NCBI GenBank assembly: GCA_027047745.1
Contig: JALTUB010000146.1
Location: 1-6,247 of the forward strand
DNA: 6,247 nucleotides
Direction of reading: 5' to 3'
Source: Sulfurimonas sp.
GTDB lineage: Bacteria; Campylobacterota; Campylobacteria; Campylobacterales; Sulfurimonadaceae
Under the pieces are notes generated by a model. The model was not told where the DNA came from and did no database searches. It saw nothing but the letters and a program-made list of their open reading frames with translations. Of this stretch, positions 1 to 5,794 are shown piece by piece (position 1 is the stretch's first letter; each line of letters opens with the position of its first letter). Both the position numbers and the translations under genes were made by a program.

Positions 1-127
1 AGATATTCAAAACTCAACACAACTACAAGCTGATTGGCTAACTGAGTTAATAACTAAAGAGCCTAAATTTTGGTTTTGGTTACATCGCCGTTGGAAAAAT
101 GATTATCCAGAGATTTATAAAAAGTAG
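1..127 (+). CDS. 3' end of a lipid A biosynthesis acyltransferase (LpxL/HtrB family), partial
   Basis: Only the last 41 codons are present; the reading frame starts at base 2 and ends with TAG at 125-127. The tail is rich in Trp, Arg and Tyr and contains WFWLHRRWK followed by YPEIYKK. A W-x-H-R-R-x-K block near the C terminus is typical of lauroyl/myristoyl acyltransferases of the LpxL/HtrB family, which add secondary acyl chains to lipid A at the inner face of the cytoplasmic membrane. The catalytic HX4D motif would lie upstream, outside the window, so activity cannot be judged. The preceding visible part, Trp-Leu-Thr-Glu-Leu-Ile, fits the family's terminal helix. The gene converges on the minus-strand permease gene with three bases between stops. 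The identification rests on this short tail alone. Confidence 0.65.
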   Translation, partial: DIQNSTQLQADWLTELITKEPKFWFWLHRRWKNDYPEIYKK

Positions 128-130
128 ATT

Positions 131-1183
131 CTAATTAAAACTCTTTGTCTCATAATCTTTACTTCGGTTTTCAAAAAGTTTTAAAATAGTTAAGAAAAAT
201 GCAGTGATGGCTGGTCCAAGTATCATGCCCCAAAATCCAAAAGTTGTAAGTCCAGCGATAATGGCAAAGAAGATAACAAGTTCATTCATCTGTGTTTTAT
301 TGTCTTTTAGAACTATTTTGTTTATCTCTTTAATTATCAAAGGCTTCACCAAAGTATCTGCGACAATAGAAATCATGATTATAGAGTAAAGGGCAATAAA
401 AATCGCATAACTTGTATCTCCAACAGAAAGTTCATAAAGCATAAAAGGTAACCACATCAATATACCACCCACAACAGGAATCAAAGAGGCAAAGCCATAC
501 ATTACACCAAAAAGCAGTCCATTGTAACCCATATATGAGATGGCAACACCAAACAAAGCTCCCTCAAACATGGCTGTAGCGATGATTGAGTAAAAAACAA
601 CATTCATGACAGCTGACAACTCTTTTATAAGTAGCGTACTCTCTTCTACTGAGACTTGAACTACCCTTTGTAAAAATGAGATAATGCTAACACCATTTAA
701 TTGAACGAAAAAGTAAAATATGATAATCAAAAAAGCATTTTTCAAAAAACTTGCACTAAACTTGCCGATATAACCTGCGATTGTAATGGCATTTGCTGTT
801 AATGATTTGGCATCTAACCCTTTTATCACATCTAAAAAGTATGGTTTTAAAAATGCTAAATATTCTGGTGGGTTTACTATAAAATGTTCAATATAAAGTT
901 GTACTTTTTGAAAAGTTTCTGGTTCTAAAGAATTTAGTTTTATTGATAAGGTCGCTAAAAAATACCCAAGAGGAGCGAAAAATAATATGCTTAGTAATAA
1001 ACTTGAAAACAGTGCTGCAAAAATTTTATGCTTAAATATGCCTTCAAACTGTTCTTGTAAATTTGCAGTAGAGACTGCTAGTAGTGCAGCGATAGTAATA
1101 ACAAGCAAAAAAGGTGCATACAAAAGATACATCCAGTATAGTGCTGTAGCAAATAAAATTGCTGTAAAATATTGTGGTTTCAT
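131..1183 (-). CDS. AI-2E/PerM family membrane transporter
   Basis: This 350-residue integral membrane protein has the layout of the AI-2E transporter (PerM/YhhT/TqsA) family. Hydrophobic segments lie near residues 7-37 and 53-78. A more polar stretch spans about 80-130, and further membrane segments fall around 148-163, 195-217, 222-252, 258-283 and 301-336. The family signature region is visible as LIPVVGG (234-240), VKPLII (279-284) and WGMILGP (318-324). Members export varied substrates (autoinducer-2, or Na+/H+ in some homologues), so the substrate here is unknown. The ATG shares its A with the last base of the ruvB TAA (TAATG, 1185-1181), which supports this start and translational coupling to ruvB. 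Length is normal for the family. It is probably the last gene of the panB-ruvB operon and converges on the acyltransferase gene. Confidence 0.88.
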   Translation of the reverse strand: MKPQYFTAILFATALYWMYLLYAPFLLVITIAALLAVSTANLQEQFEGIFKHKIFAALFSSLLLSILFFAPLGYFLATLSIKLNSLEPETFQKVQLYIEHFIVNPPEYLAFLKPYFLDVIKGLDAKSLTANAITIAGYIGKFSASFLKNAFLIIIFYFFVQLNGVSIISFLQRVVQVSVEESTLLIKELSAVMNVVFYSIIATAMFEGALFGVAISYMGYNGLLFGVMYGFASLIPVVGGILMWLPFMLYELSVGDTSYAIFIALYSIIMISIVADTLVKPLIIKEINKIVLKDNKTQMNELVIFFAIIAGLTTFGFWGMILGPAITAFFLTILKLFENRSKDYETKSFN

Positions 1184-2199
1184 TAAAAAAGTGTCCCATC
1201 TGCGTTTACATTCGACATATTTAAAACATCGTATGTTTTTGGTGTAGCTCTTCTGCCCTTTGCAGTTCGCTCCAAATAACCATTGGCTATAAGATAAGGT
1301 TCAAGCACATCTTCAACTGTCCCCTCATCCTCACTAAGAGCTGCAGCAATAGTGCTAAGTCCCATCGCTCTTCCTTTTGCATGTGCTAAAAGTTTTAATA
1401 GTCTTAAGTCCATCTCATCAAAACCATAAGAGTTTATTCCAAGTTCATCTAAGGCGTATTTGGTTCTGTCATGATTGATATTTACCTCATCTGCAACATC
1501 TGCAAAATCTCTTACTCGACGCAATAAACGCAAAGCGATACGAGGTGTCCCTCTACTTCGTTTACTTATTTCTAAAGATGCTTCTCTAATAATATCTTTG
1601 TCTAGTTTCTTGGAAGCTTGTGCTATGATTTGTGCCAACTCCTCAGAGCTATAAAACTGCATACGAAAACTCATACCGAATCTATCTCGCAGAGGATTTG
1701 AAAGCATACCTGCTCTTGTCGTTGCACCGATAAGCGTAAAACGAGGCAAATCTATCTTGACGGTCTGTGCGGCAGGTCCACTTCCGATGATAATATCAAT
1801 GCGATAATCTTCCATAGAAGAGTATAAAATCTCTTCAACTGCAGGAGAAAGACGATGAATCTCATCTATAAAAAGAATATCACCCTCTTCTAAGTTTGTT
1901 AATATTGCAGCTAAGTCACCACTCTTTTCTATCATAGGTGCTGCTGTTACCTTGATGTTTGTATTCATCTCATTTGCTATGATTAGAGCCAATGTAGTTT
2001 TTCCAAGCCCAGGAGGTCCATAAAAAAGAACATGATCGAGTGCTTCATTTCGCTTTTTACTAGCCTCTATAAAAACGCCAAGATTTTTTTTAATCTGTTC
2101 TTGACCTATGTATTCACTCCACGCATCTGGACGAAGAGTTATCTCATTTGACTCTTCATCAGCACTAAAAGTCTCAATCTCTACAATTCTTTCTTCCAT
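1183..2199 (-). CDS. ruvB: Holliday junction branch migration ATPase RuvB
   Basis: This 338-residue protein is full length for RuvB, the hexameric AAA+ motor that drives branch migration of Holliday junctions with RuvA and hands them to RuvC. The Walker A motif GPPGLGKT is at 61-68 and Walker B LFIDEIH at 109-115. The GATTRAG sensor-1 block is at 158-164, and PLRDRFG, with the arginine finger, at 169-175. The sensor-2 block RGTPRIA is at 216-222. The C-terminal winged-helix DNA-binding domain covers roughly 255-330 and ends with the family's GRRATPKTY-type segment. All key residues are intact. The start overlaps the panB stop (TAATG, 2201-2197), and the stop overlaps the start of the membrane transporter gene. 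ruvA and ruvC are not in the window, as is common in Campylobacterota, where the ruv genes are scattered. Confidence 0.98.
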   Translation of the reverse strand: MEERIVEIETFSADEESNEITLRPDAWSEYIGQEQIKKNLGVFIEASKKRNEALDHVLFYGPPGLGKTTLALIIANEMNTNIKVTAAPMIEKSGDLAAILTNLEEGDILFIDEIHRLSPAVEEILYSSMEDYRIDIIIGSGPAAQTVKIDLPRFTLIGATTRAGMLSNPLRDRFGMSFRMQFYSSEELAQIIAQASKKLDKDIIREASLEISKRSRGTPRIALRLLRRVRDFADVADEVNINHDRTKYALDELGINSYGFDEMDLRLLKLLAHAKGRAMGLSTIAAALSEDEGTVEDVLEPYLIANGYLERTAKGRRATPKTYDVLNMSNVNADGTLF

Positions 2200-2990
2200 T
2201 AGTATGTATGTTCCTCACTTGGAAATTTGTGTGATACAACCTCATCAGCATACTCTTTTACTGCATTTTTAACTAAAGTAGCTCCATCCATATACTTTTT
2301 TACAAACTTAGGAGTAAACTCTTCAAACAGACCTAACATATCTGAAAAGACTAAAACTTGACCATCAACATCAACTCCAGCACCAATCCCAATAACTGGA
2401 ATTGAAACAGATTCTGAAATCTCTTTTGCAACATCTGCCTTAGTACCCTCTATAACCATACAAAAAGCACCTGCTTTTTCTATTGCTTTAGCATCTAAAA
2501 GTAATTGTTCTTTCTCATCTTGGTTTTTACCCTTGACCTTGTAACCACCTTCACTTCTTACAGACTGAGGCAAAAGACCAATATGCCCACAAACAGCAAT
2601 CCCATTATCTGTTAAATGTTTTACAATATAAGCCTTATCTTCACCACCTTCTATCTTCACACAGTCTGCATGTGTTTGCTGATAAACTTTTATAGAATTT
2701 TTTAGTGCGACATTCTCATCCGAGTAAGTTCCAAAAGGCATATCACATATCACAAAACTATTTTTAGCACCCATGCATACTGCATTTGTATGATAAATCA
2801 TCTGCTCTAAAGTAGCACTAACAGTATCACCTTTACCAGCGAAACTCATATTTAGACTATCTCCAACCAGAATCATATCTGCACTAGGTTCAAGAAGTTT
2901 TGCGAAAAGTGCATCATATGCAGTTATCATGACTAAAGGTTTAACACCTTTGCTTTTTTTTATGGAAGAAATAGTTGCTTTTTTGCTCAT
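2199..2990 (-). CDS. panB: 3-methyl-2-oxobutanoate hydroxymethyltransferase PanB
   Basis: This 263-residue enzyme makes ketopantoate from 2-oxoisovalerate and 5,10-methylene-tetrahydrofolate, the first committed step toward pantothenate and coenzyme A, in the cytoplasm. Family motifs are ITAYDALFA (22-30), VGDSLNM (42-48), CDMPFG (82-87) and HIGLLPQS (136-143). The Mg2+ ligands Asp44, Asp83 and Glu114 and the catalytic Glu181 fall at the same positions as in the E. coli enzyme. Length is normal. The ATG is preceded on the minus strand by AAGAG (2998-3002) with a seven-base spacer, a fair ribosome site. panB is the first gene of the minus-strand cluster and overlaps ruvB by one base. Neither panC nor panD is nearby, so pathway genes are not clustered here. 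Confidence 0.97.
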   Translation of the reverse strand: MSKKATISSIKKSKGVKPLVMITAYDALFAKLLEPSADMILVGDSLNMSFAGKGDTVSATLEQMIYHTNAVCMGAKNSFVICDMPFGTYSDENVALKNSIKVYQQTHADCVKIEGGEDKAYIVKHLTDNGIAVCGHIGLLPQSVRSEGGYKVKGKNQDEKEQLLLDAKAIEKAGAFCMVIEGTKADVAKEISESVSIPVIGIGAGVDVDGQVLVFSDMLGLFEEFTPKFVKKYMDGATLVKNAVKEYADEVVSHKFPSEEHTY

Positions 2991-3019
2991 TTAAATACTC
3001 TTTTAGAATTCATAAAAGT

Positions 3020-3025
3020 ATTTTA
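3020..3025 (-). promoter_or_regulatory. Putative -10 element of the panB-ruvB operon
   Basis: TAAAAT on the minus strand lies 29 bases before the panB ATG, which would give a leader of roughly 20 bases holding the AAGAG ribosome site. No clear -35 is visible, which is usual for sigma-70 promoters in Campylobacterota. It lies inside the 78-base divergent gap, close to the opposing Hpt promoter. AT richness makes chance matches likely. Confidence 0.35.
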
Positions 3026-3034
3026 ACTAAAAAT

Positions 3035-3043
3035 TGCTATAAT
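3035..3043 (+). promoter_or_regulatory. Extended -10 promoter for the Hpt-trpA pair
   Basis: A perfect TATAAT at 3038-3043 is preceded by TG one base upstream (TGCTATAAT), an extended -10. Transcription would begin near 3050, giving a short leader that contains the AGGAGA ribosome site. The upstream A/T-rich stretch shows no good -35, consistent with Campylobacterota promoters. This is the best promoter match in the divergent gap and would serve both the Hpt gene and trpA. Confidence 0.65.
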
Positions 3044-3054
3044 TTGAACCATAT

Positions 3055-3060
3055 AGGAGA
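3055..3060 (+). promoter_or_regulatory. Ribosome binding site that fixes the Hpt start
   Basis: AGGAGA is a strong Shine-Dalgarno match. Its AGGAG core ends nine bases before the ATG at 3069 but only three bases before the in-frame TTG at 3063. The ATG is therefore the likely start, and the two residues encoded from the TTG should be dropped. Confidence 0.75.
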
Positions 3061-3068
3061 ATTTGTTT

Positions 3069-3470
3069 ATGGGCATAAGAAGTGAACTCGAATCTAACTT
3101 TGATTTTGAGATAGTTGATGAGTTTTTAGATCACTACTCTTTGATGGTTGATAGTATGGAAGTTATGATTTTAGATCTTAGCAAACCAAATATGTATGAG
3201 AGAAGTGTAAATGAACTTTTTCGTGTCTTTCATAATATAAAATCAGCTTCTGGATACCTAAAGATAGAACCTATGTCAAAACTATCTTCTTTCGTTGAAG
3301 ATGAATTAGAAAAGCTTAGACATAAAGAAGCACCAATATCTGAAGAGACTACAAACTGGTTACTTGCGATAAGTGATATGTTTGCAAAATGGAATGATGA
3401 CTTTAAACAAGACAATAAACTCAGCGCAATAAAATACTCTCTACTTAAAATACCTGACTTGGATATATAA
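3069..3470 (+). CDS. Stand-alone Hpt (histidine phosphotransfer) domain protein
   Basis: From the ATG at 3069 this is a 133-residue, soluble, mostly helical and acidic protein. An H-x-x-K-S-x-S-G-Y-L segment begins at His55. It matches the Hpt signature around the phosphorylatable histidine (H-x-x-K-[GS]-x-[AS]-x-x-[LIG]). Helices rich in Leu, Phe and Glu on both sides (about 15-37, 44-64, 68-83 and 93-110) fit the four-helix Hpt bundle. Such proteins relay phosphoryl groups between hybrid sensor kinases and response regulators, or form the P1 domain of CheA. No kinase, receiver or CheW-like domain is attached, so it would act in trans with a partner encoded elsewhere. It sits two bases upstream of trpA and probably shares its transcript. 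Nothing in the sequence explains a link to tryptophan synthesis. Confidence 0.8.
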   Translation: MGIRSELESNFDFEIVDEFLDHYSLMVDSMEVMILDLSKPNMYERSVNELFRVFHNIKSASGYLKIEPMSKLSSFVEDELEKLRHKEAPISEETTNWLLAISDMFAKWNDDFKQDNKLSAIKYSLLKIPDLDI

Positions 3471-3472
3471 AT

Positions 3473-4213
3473 ATGAAAAAATTAGTAGCATACATAACAT
3501 CTGGATACCCAGAAAAATCTTTTAGCATAGACCTAGCACTAGCACTTGGTGAAAATGGTGTTGATACTCTTGAACTTGGTGTTCCTTTCTCTGACCCTGT
3601 GGCAGATGGTCCACTTATAGAAAAAGCAAACCATAAAGCTTTAGAACTTGGATTTAAGTTTAAAGACCTTTTAGAAATATCAACAGAAATAGCACCTAAA
3701 GTAGATACCTTATGGATGGGTTACTTTAACAGTTTCTATCAACAAGATATGAGTAAACTTATCCCACTAGCAAGTAAAATAGGCATAAATGGATTAATCA
3801 TTCCTGATGTTCCTCATGAAGAAGCACTGGCATATAAAAATTTGTTTAAAAAGAACAATATGGCAAACATCAGCTTTGTTGCACCAACAGATAGTGAACA
3901 AAGAATATCTGAAGTAGTGGCAGATGCAAAAAAATTCATCTACATGGTTGCCTACACTGGCATAACAGGTTCGGGACAAGCAGAAGACCTGCAACCATTT
4001 TTAGCATCTATAAAAAAATATACTCAAACACCTGTTTATGTAGGTTTTGGGGTTAATGTAAAAACTGCAAAAGATAAAGTAAAAGGTGCTGATGGCGTTA
4101 TTGTAGGAAGTGCATACATTGACATACTTTTAAAAGAAAATCTAAACTATACTCAAAAGATTAAAGAGTGTAGTGAGCTAAGCAAAATCTTAAAAAATGA
4201 GATAAATTCTTAG
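3473..4213 (+). CDS. trpA: Tryptophan synthase alpha subunit TrpA
   Basis: This 246-residue TIM-barrel enzyme cleaves indole-3-glycerol phosphate to indole and glyceraldehyde-3-phosphate and passes indole to TrpB. The signature LELGVPFSDPVADGP (33-47) carries the catalytic pair Glu34 and Asp45, equivalent to Glu49 and Asp60 of the Salmonella enzyme. Also visible are IIPDVPHEE (109-117), the flexible loop-6 segment YTGITGSG (161-168), and the phosphate-binding GFGV (191-194) and GADGVIVGSA (205-214). It is about 20 residues shorter than the enterobacterial protein, mainly because it lacks the N-terminal helix; nothing suggests truncation. It starts two bases after the Hpt stop. trpB is not adjacent in this window, which is unusual because trpB and trpA are normally neighbours. 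The 3' end converges, with one base between stops, on the phytase-like gene. Confidence 0.96.
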   Translation: MKKLVAYITSGYPEKSFSIDLALALGENGVDTLELGVPFSDPVADGPLIEKANHKALELGFKFKDLLEISTEIAPKVDTLWMGYFNSFYQQDMSKLIPLASKIGINGLIIPDVPHEEALAYKNLFKKNNMANISFVAPTDSEQRISEVVADAKKFIYMVAYTGITGSGQAEDLQPFLASIKKYTQTPVYVGFGVNVKTAKDKVKGADGVIVGSAYIDILLKENLNYTQKIKECSELSKILKNEINS

Positions 4214-4214
4214 T

Positions 4215-5135
4215 TTAGATTTGTAATTCAAAAAGCACAAGTAGTGTTTTTTGAGATTTGTCTTCATTGTCATCACTAATCATCAAAAATTTATTTTTTG
4301 AAACTTTTGTTAATCCTTCAAAATTATCTAATTTCCAGCCATCATTTGAATCCATTTTTGCAACTATTTTACTATCGCATAAACTTTTTTTGCAACTCTT
4401 TAAATTTACCATTATTAAACTAACAACTCTATGATTTTTAGACTTATTATGTTTATGAAGCAAAACTAAAATCCTATCTTCATCAACAAATTCCAATGCT
4501 TTAATAAACCCATCTGCTTTAAATTTCCACTCTTTTTTTTGTGAATAAAGCGTATGAAAATGATGGTTTTTATTTTTTAAAGCAATCTCAGGTGTAGTAA
4601 TAACACCATATTTTTTACTATAGACAACAGCTTCCAAACCTTTGTTTTTGGTTAGATACTTTTTCTTGTTTTGTAGCTTTTTATGAATGTTTATGCTTTT
4701 TATCTTGCTTGCATTGAGCGTATATAAATCAATTCTATGCTTTTTTTCAAACGATATTAAGAGATTCTTGCCACAAAATGCCAAACCTTCAGAATCTCGA
4801 TATTTTTTCTTTAATACATTGTTCTTTTTATCTTTTAACCTAAACGCATTTTCTAATGTTAAACTATTTATTTTGTCATTTTCTAAATCAATGCTAAACC
4901 CAAACAAAACACCTCTATCACTTATCGCAAAAAGTTTTGAAGATTTATATGCTAAGTCAGACAGTTCTGTAAAATTTATACCATTGTACTTCTTAAATTT
5001 CAACTCTTTCGTGTCTAATATATTCATCTTCATATATTTTTCTCTTCCCATAGTATATGGATAAATATTATAATTTATAATTTTTGCATTTAAAATAGAT
5101 GTTACTAACAAAAGAAGACAAAATATACTTTTCAT
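4215..5135 (-). CDS. Secreted phytase-like / esterase-like protein
   Basis: This 306-residue protein begins with a signal peptide (MKSIFCLLLLVTSILNA, likely cut after residue 17), so it should act in the periplasm or outside the cell. The rest shows spaced motifs of the phytase-like domain (the 'esterase-like activity of phytase' family): ELSDLAY (57-63), FAISDRG (69-75), RDSEGLAF (113-120), GLEAV (166-170), DNFEGLT (270-276) and LMISDDN (284-290). These acidic loops are typical of the family's beta-propeller fold. The substrate is not established, and phosphatase or phytase activity should not be assumed. Cys248 and Cys253 could form a disulfide. The gene is richer in A/T and lysine codons than its neighbours. 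No Shine-Dalgarno is visible before the ATG: the 14 bases upstream are pyrimidine-rich. The start is chosen because it yields the signal peptide. It is probably monocistronic. Confidence 0.8.
   Translation of the reverse strand: MKSIFCLLLLVTSILNAKIINYNIYPYTMGREKYMKMNILDTKELKFKKYNGINFTELSDLAYKSSKLFAISDRGVLFGFSIDLENDKINSLTLENAFRLKDKKNNVLKKKYRDSEGLAFCGKNLLISFEKKHRIDLYTLNASKIKSINIHKKLQNKKKYLTKNKGLEAVVYSKKYGVITTPEIALKNKNHHFHTLYSQKKEWKFKADGFIKALEFVDEDRILVLLHKHNKSKNHRVVSLIMVNLKSCKKSLCDSKIVAKMDSNDGWKLDNFEGLTKVSKNKFLMISDDNEDKSQKTLLVLFELQI
4230..4252 (+). terminator. Putative trpA terminator inside the opposing gene
   Basis: AAAAAGCAC at 4230-4238 pairs with GTGTTTTTT at 4244-4252 across a five-base loop, with one G-U wobble. 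This gives an A-tract, short stem and six-T tract beginning 16 bases after the trpA stop. The GC core is only three pairs, so strength is doubtful. It lies within the last codons of the convergent phytase-like gene. Confidence 0.4.
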
Positions 5136-5227
5136 AAAAAGAAGATTAACATATATTTACTGTTTTAAATTTAAAGTTACTTTTTTTAAAATTGCCTATT
5201 TATGAAGTAAGTAGAACATAGATTGAT

Positions 5228-5374
5228 TTATTGTTCTATATAAAATTCGTCAATAGCTCTAAGTTTAGCACTATCATTTTCACTATTAACTAAAATGTTT
5301 TCAAGTTCTGTATTTGATACAAGTGAGAGTTTTTTTTAAGATGCTCTTGATTGTGGTGTGTTTCTAAGTTTCAT
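5228..5374 (-). pseudogene. Small reading frame interrupted by one in-frame TAA
   Basis: On the minus strand an ATG at 5374-5372 opens MKLRNTPQSRAS, followed by TAA. The same frame then stays open for 35 more codons, including LVSNTELENIL and AKLRAIDEFYIEQ, and ends at TAA 5230-5228. The part after the stop looks coding: a charged amphipathic helix with no rare residues. The stop sits directly before a run of A's (A8). A C-to-T change of CAA to TAA would explain the break. Alternatively, one extra A in the run would join this frame to a neighbouring one (reading HHNQEHLKK), but that frame has no start codon. A TATAAT box lies 24 bases upstream of the ATG, which argues that this was once expressed. 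The family is not recognised. It could also be a 12-codon peptide gene followed by chance open frame. Confidence 0.4.
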
Positions 5375-5386
5375 TATCTTTAGTAT

Positions 5387-5421
5387 TACTTAGCTAAATT
5401 ATACTATAAAATAACTAAGTA
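5387..5421. repeat. Inverted repeat TACTTAG-N21-CTAAGTA around a -10 box
   Basis: Seven-base arms at 5387-5393 and 5415-5421 are perfect reverse complements, with two more matching pairs outside one mismatch (5384-5385 with 5423-5424). The centre falls at 5404, next to the minus-strand TATAAT. It could be an operator or a weak hairpin; chance is possible in such A/T-rich DNA. Confidence 0.4.
5398..5403 (-). promoter_or_regulatory. TATAAT -10 box upstream of the broken small gene
   Basis: A perfect TATAAT on the minus strand would start transcription near 5391, about 17 bases before the ATG at 5374. The box lies near the centre of an inverted repeat (TACTTAG 5387-5393 and CTAAGTA 5415-5421), so it may be under the control of a dimeric regulator. 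This is motif evidence only. Confidence 0.45.
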
Positions 5422-5452
5422 TTAGTTTTTGCTTTTAAACAGTAACCAGCAA

Positions 5453-5477
5453 CCTAAGAGATTAACCACCTCTTAGG
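5453..5477. repeat. Perfect 8-bp stem-loop CCTAAGAG/CTCTTAGG
   Basis: CCTAAGAG (5453-5460) and CTCTTAGG (5470-5477) form a perfect stem with a nine-base loop and are more GC-rich than their surroundings. It resembles a terminator stem, but only CTTTC follows on the plus strand and there is no T run on the minus strand. It could close a transcript crossing this gap, or be part of a dispersed intergenic repeat. Confidence 0.55.
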
Positions 5478-5713
5478 CTTTCACTAACATACCACTAAAA
5501 CTTCCATATTTACCCATAAAAGCATTAAAAGAGTTTTGATGTAAGAGTATGACAAAGATATGAATGAATTTTTAAAGTCGCTGTAAATGGTTATTATTAA
5601 AAAATATTTTTTATATACACTAGTTCATTTTATCTGTATATACAAATTTATTTTATTTAGCTATACTTTCATTAATAAAAGATGATTTAAGTTACATTTT
5701 AGTTTGCCTTACA

Positions 5714-5741
5714 TTGATGACTTCTAGTTATACAGTATAAT
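5714..5741 (+). promoter_or_regulatory. Promoter of the cold-shock protein gene
   Basis: TATAAT at 5736-5741 is a perfect -10 box. TTGATG at 5714-5719, 16 bases upstream, is a possible -35. Transcription should start near 5748, leaving a leader of about 70 bases. The interrupted palindrome TTATAC-A-GTATAA (5728-5740) overlaps the -10 and might be an operator. Confidence 0.6.
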
Positions 5742-5776
5742 TCACTCCTTATAAAAACTTCATATTAGATTTTAAC

Positions 5777-5794
5777 CACCACATAACTGTGGTG
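5777..5794 (+). promoter_or_regulatory. Hairpin in the cold-shock gene leader
   Basis: CACCACA (5777-5783) and TGTGGTG (5788-5794) form a perfect seven-base stem with a TAAC loop. It ends 11 bases before the ribosome site AAAGGA (5806-5811) and 23 bases before the ATG. Structured leaders control mRNA stability and translation of csp genes in other bacteria; that role is inferred here. Confidence 0.6.

Noticed and set aside
204..389. Open frame of 61 codons on the plus strand
   Set aside because: It lies antisense to the AI-2E-type transporter gene, has no ribosome site and resembles no family; it is a shadow of the real gene.
987..1247. Open frame of 86 codons on the plus strand
   Set aside because: It runs antisense across the ruvB/transporter junction, where both minus-strand genes are well supported.
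3063..3068. TTG start two codons upstream for the Hpt protein
   Set aside because: It is only three bases from the Shine-Dalgarno core, too close; the ATG at 3069 has good spacing.
3230..3415. Open frame of 61 codons on the minus strand inside the Hpt gene
   Set aside because: The plus-strand frame carries the Hpt motif, promoter and ribosome site; the antisense frame has none of these.
3794..3994. Open frame of 66 codons on the minus strand inside trpA
   Set aside because: It is antisense to conserved TrpA motifs and has an implausible Cys/Phe-rich composition.
4687..5064. Open frame of 125 codons on the plus strand
   Set aside because: It is antisense to the phytase-like gene, whose signal peptide and spaced acidic motifs are convincing; its Phe/Ser/Leu-rich content is what an antisense read of Lys-rich coding DNA gives.
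5453..5477. Integron attC site or tRNA-like structure
   Set aside because: No GTTRRRY/RYYYAAC core pair flanks the stem, and no tRNA arms or conserved T-loop can be read around it.
5462..5780. TTAACCACC occurring at 5462-5470 and 5772-5780, each beside a hairpin
   Set aside because: Nine bases shared twice, in different positions relative to each stem, is too weak to call a repeat family.
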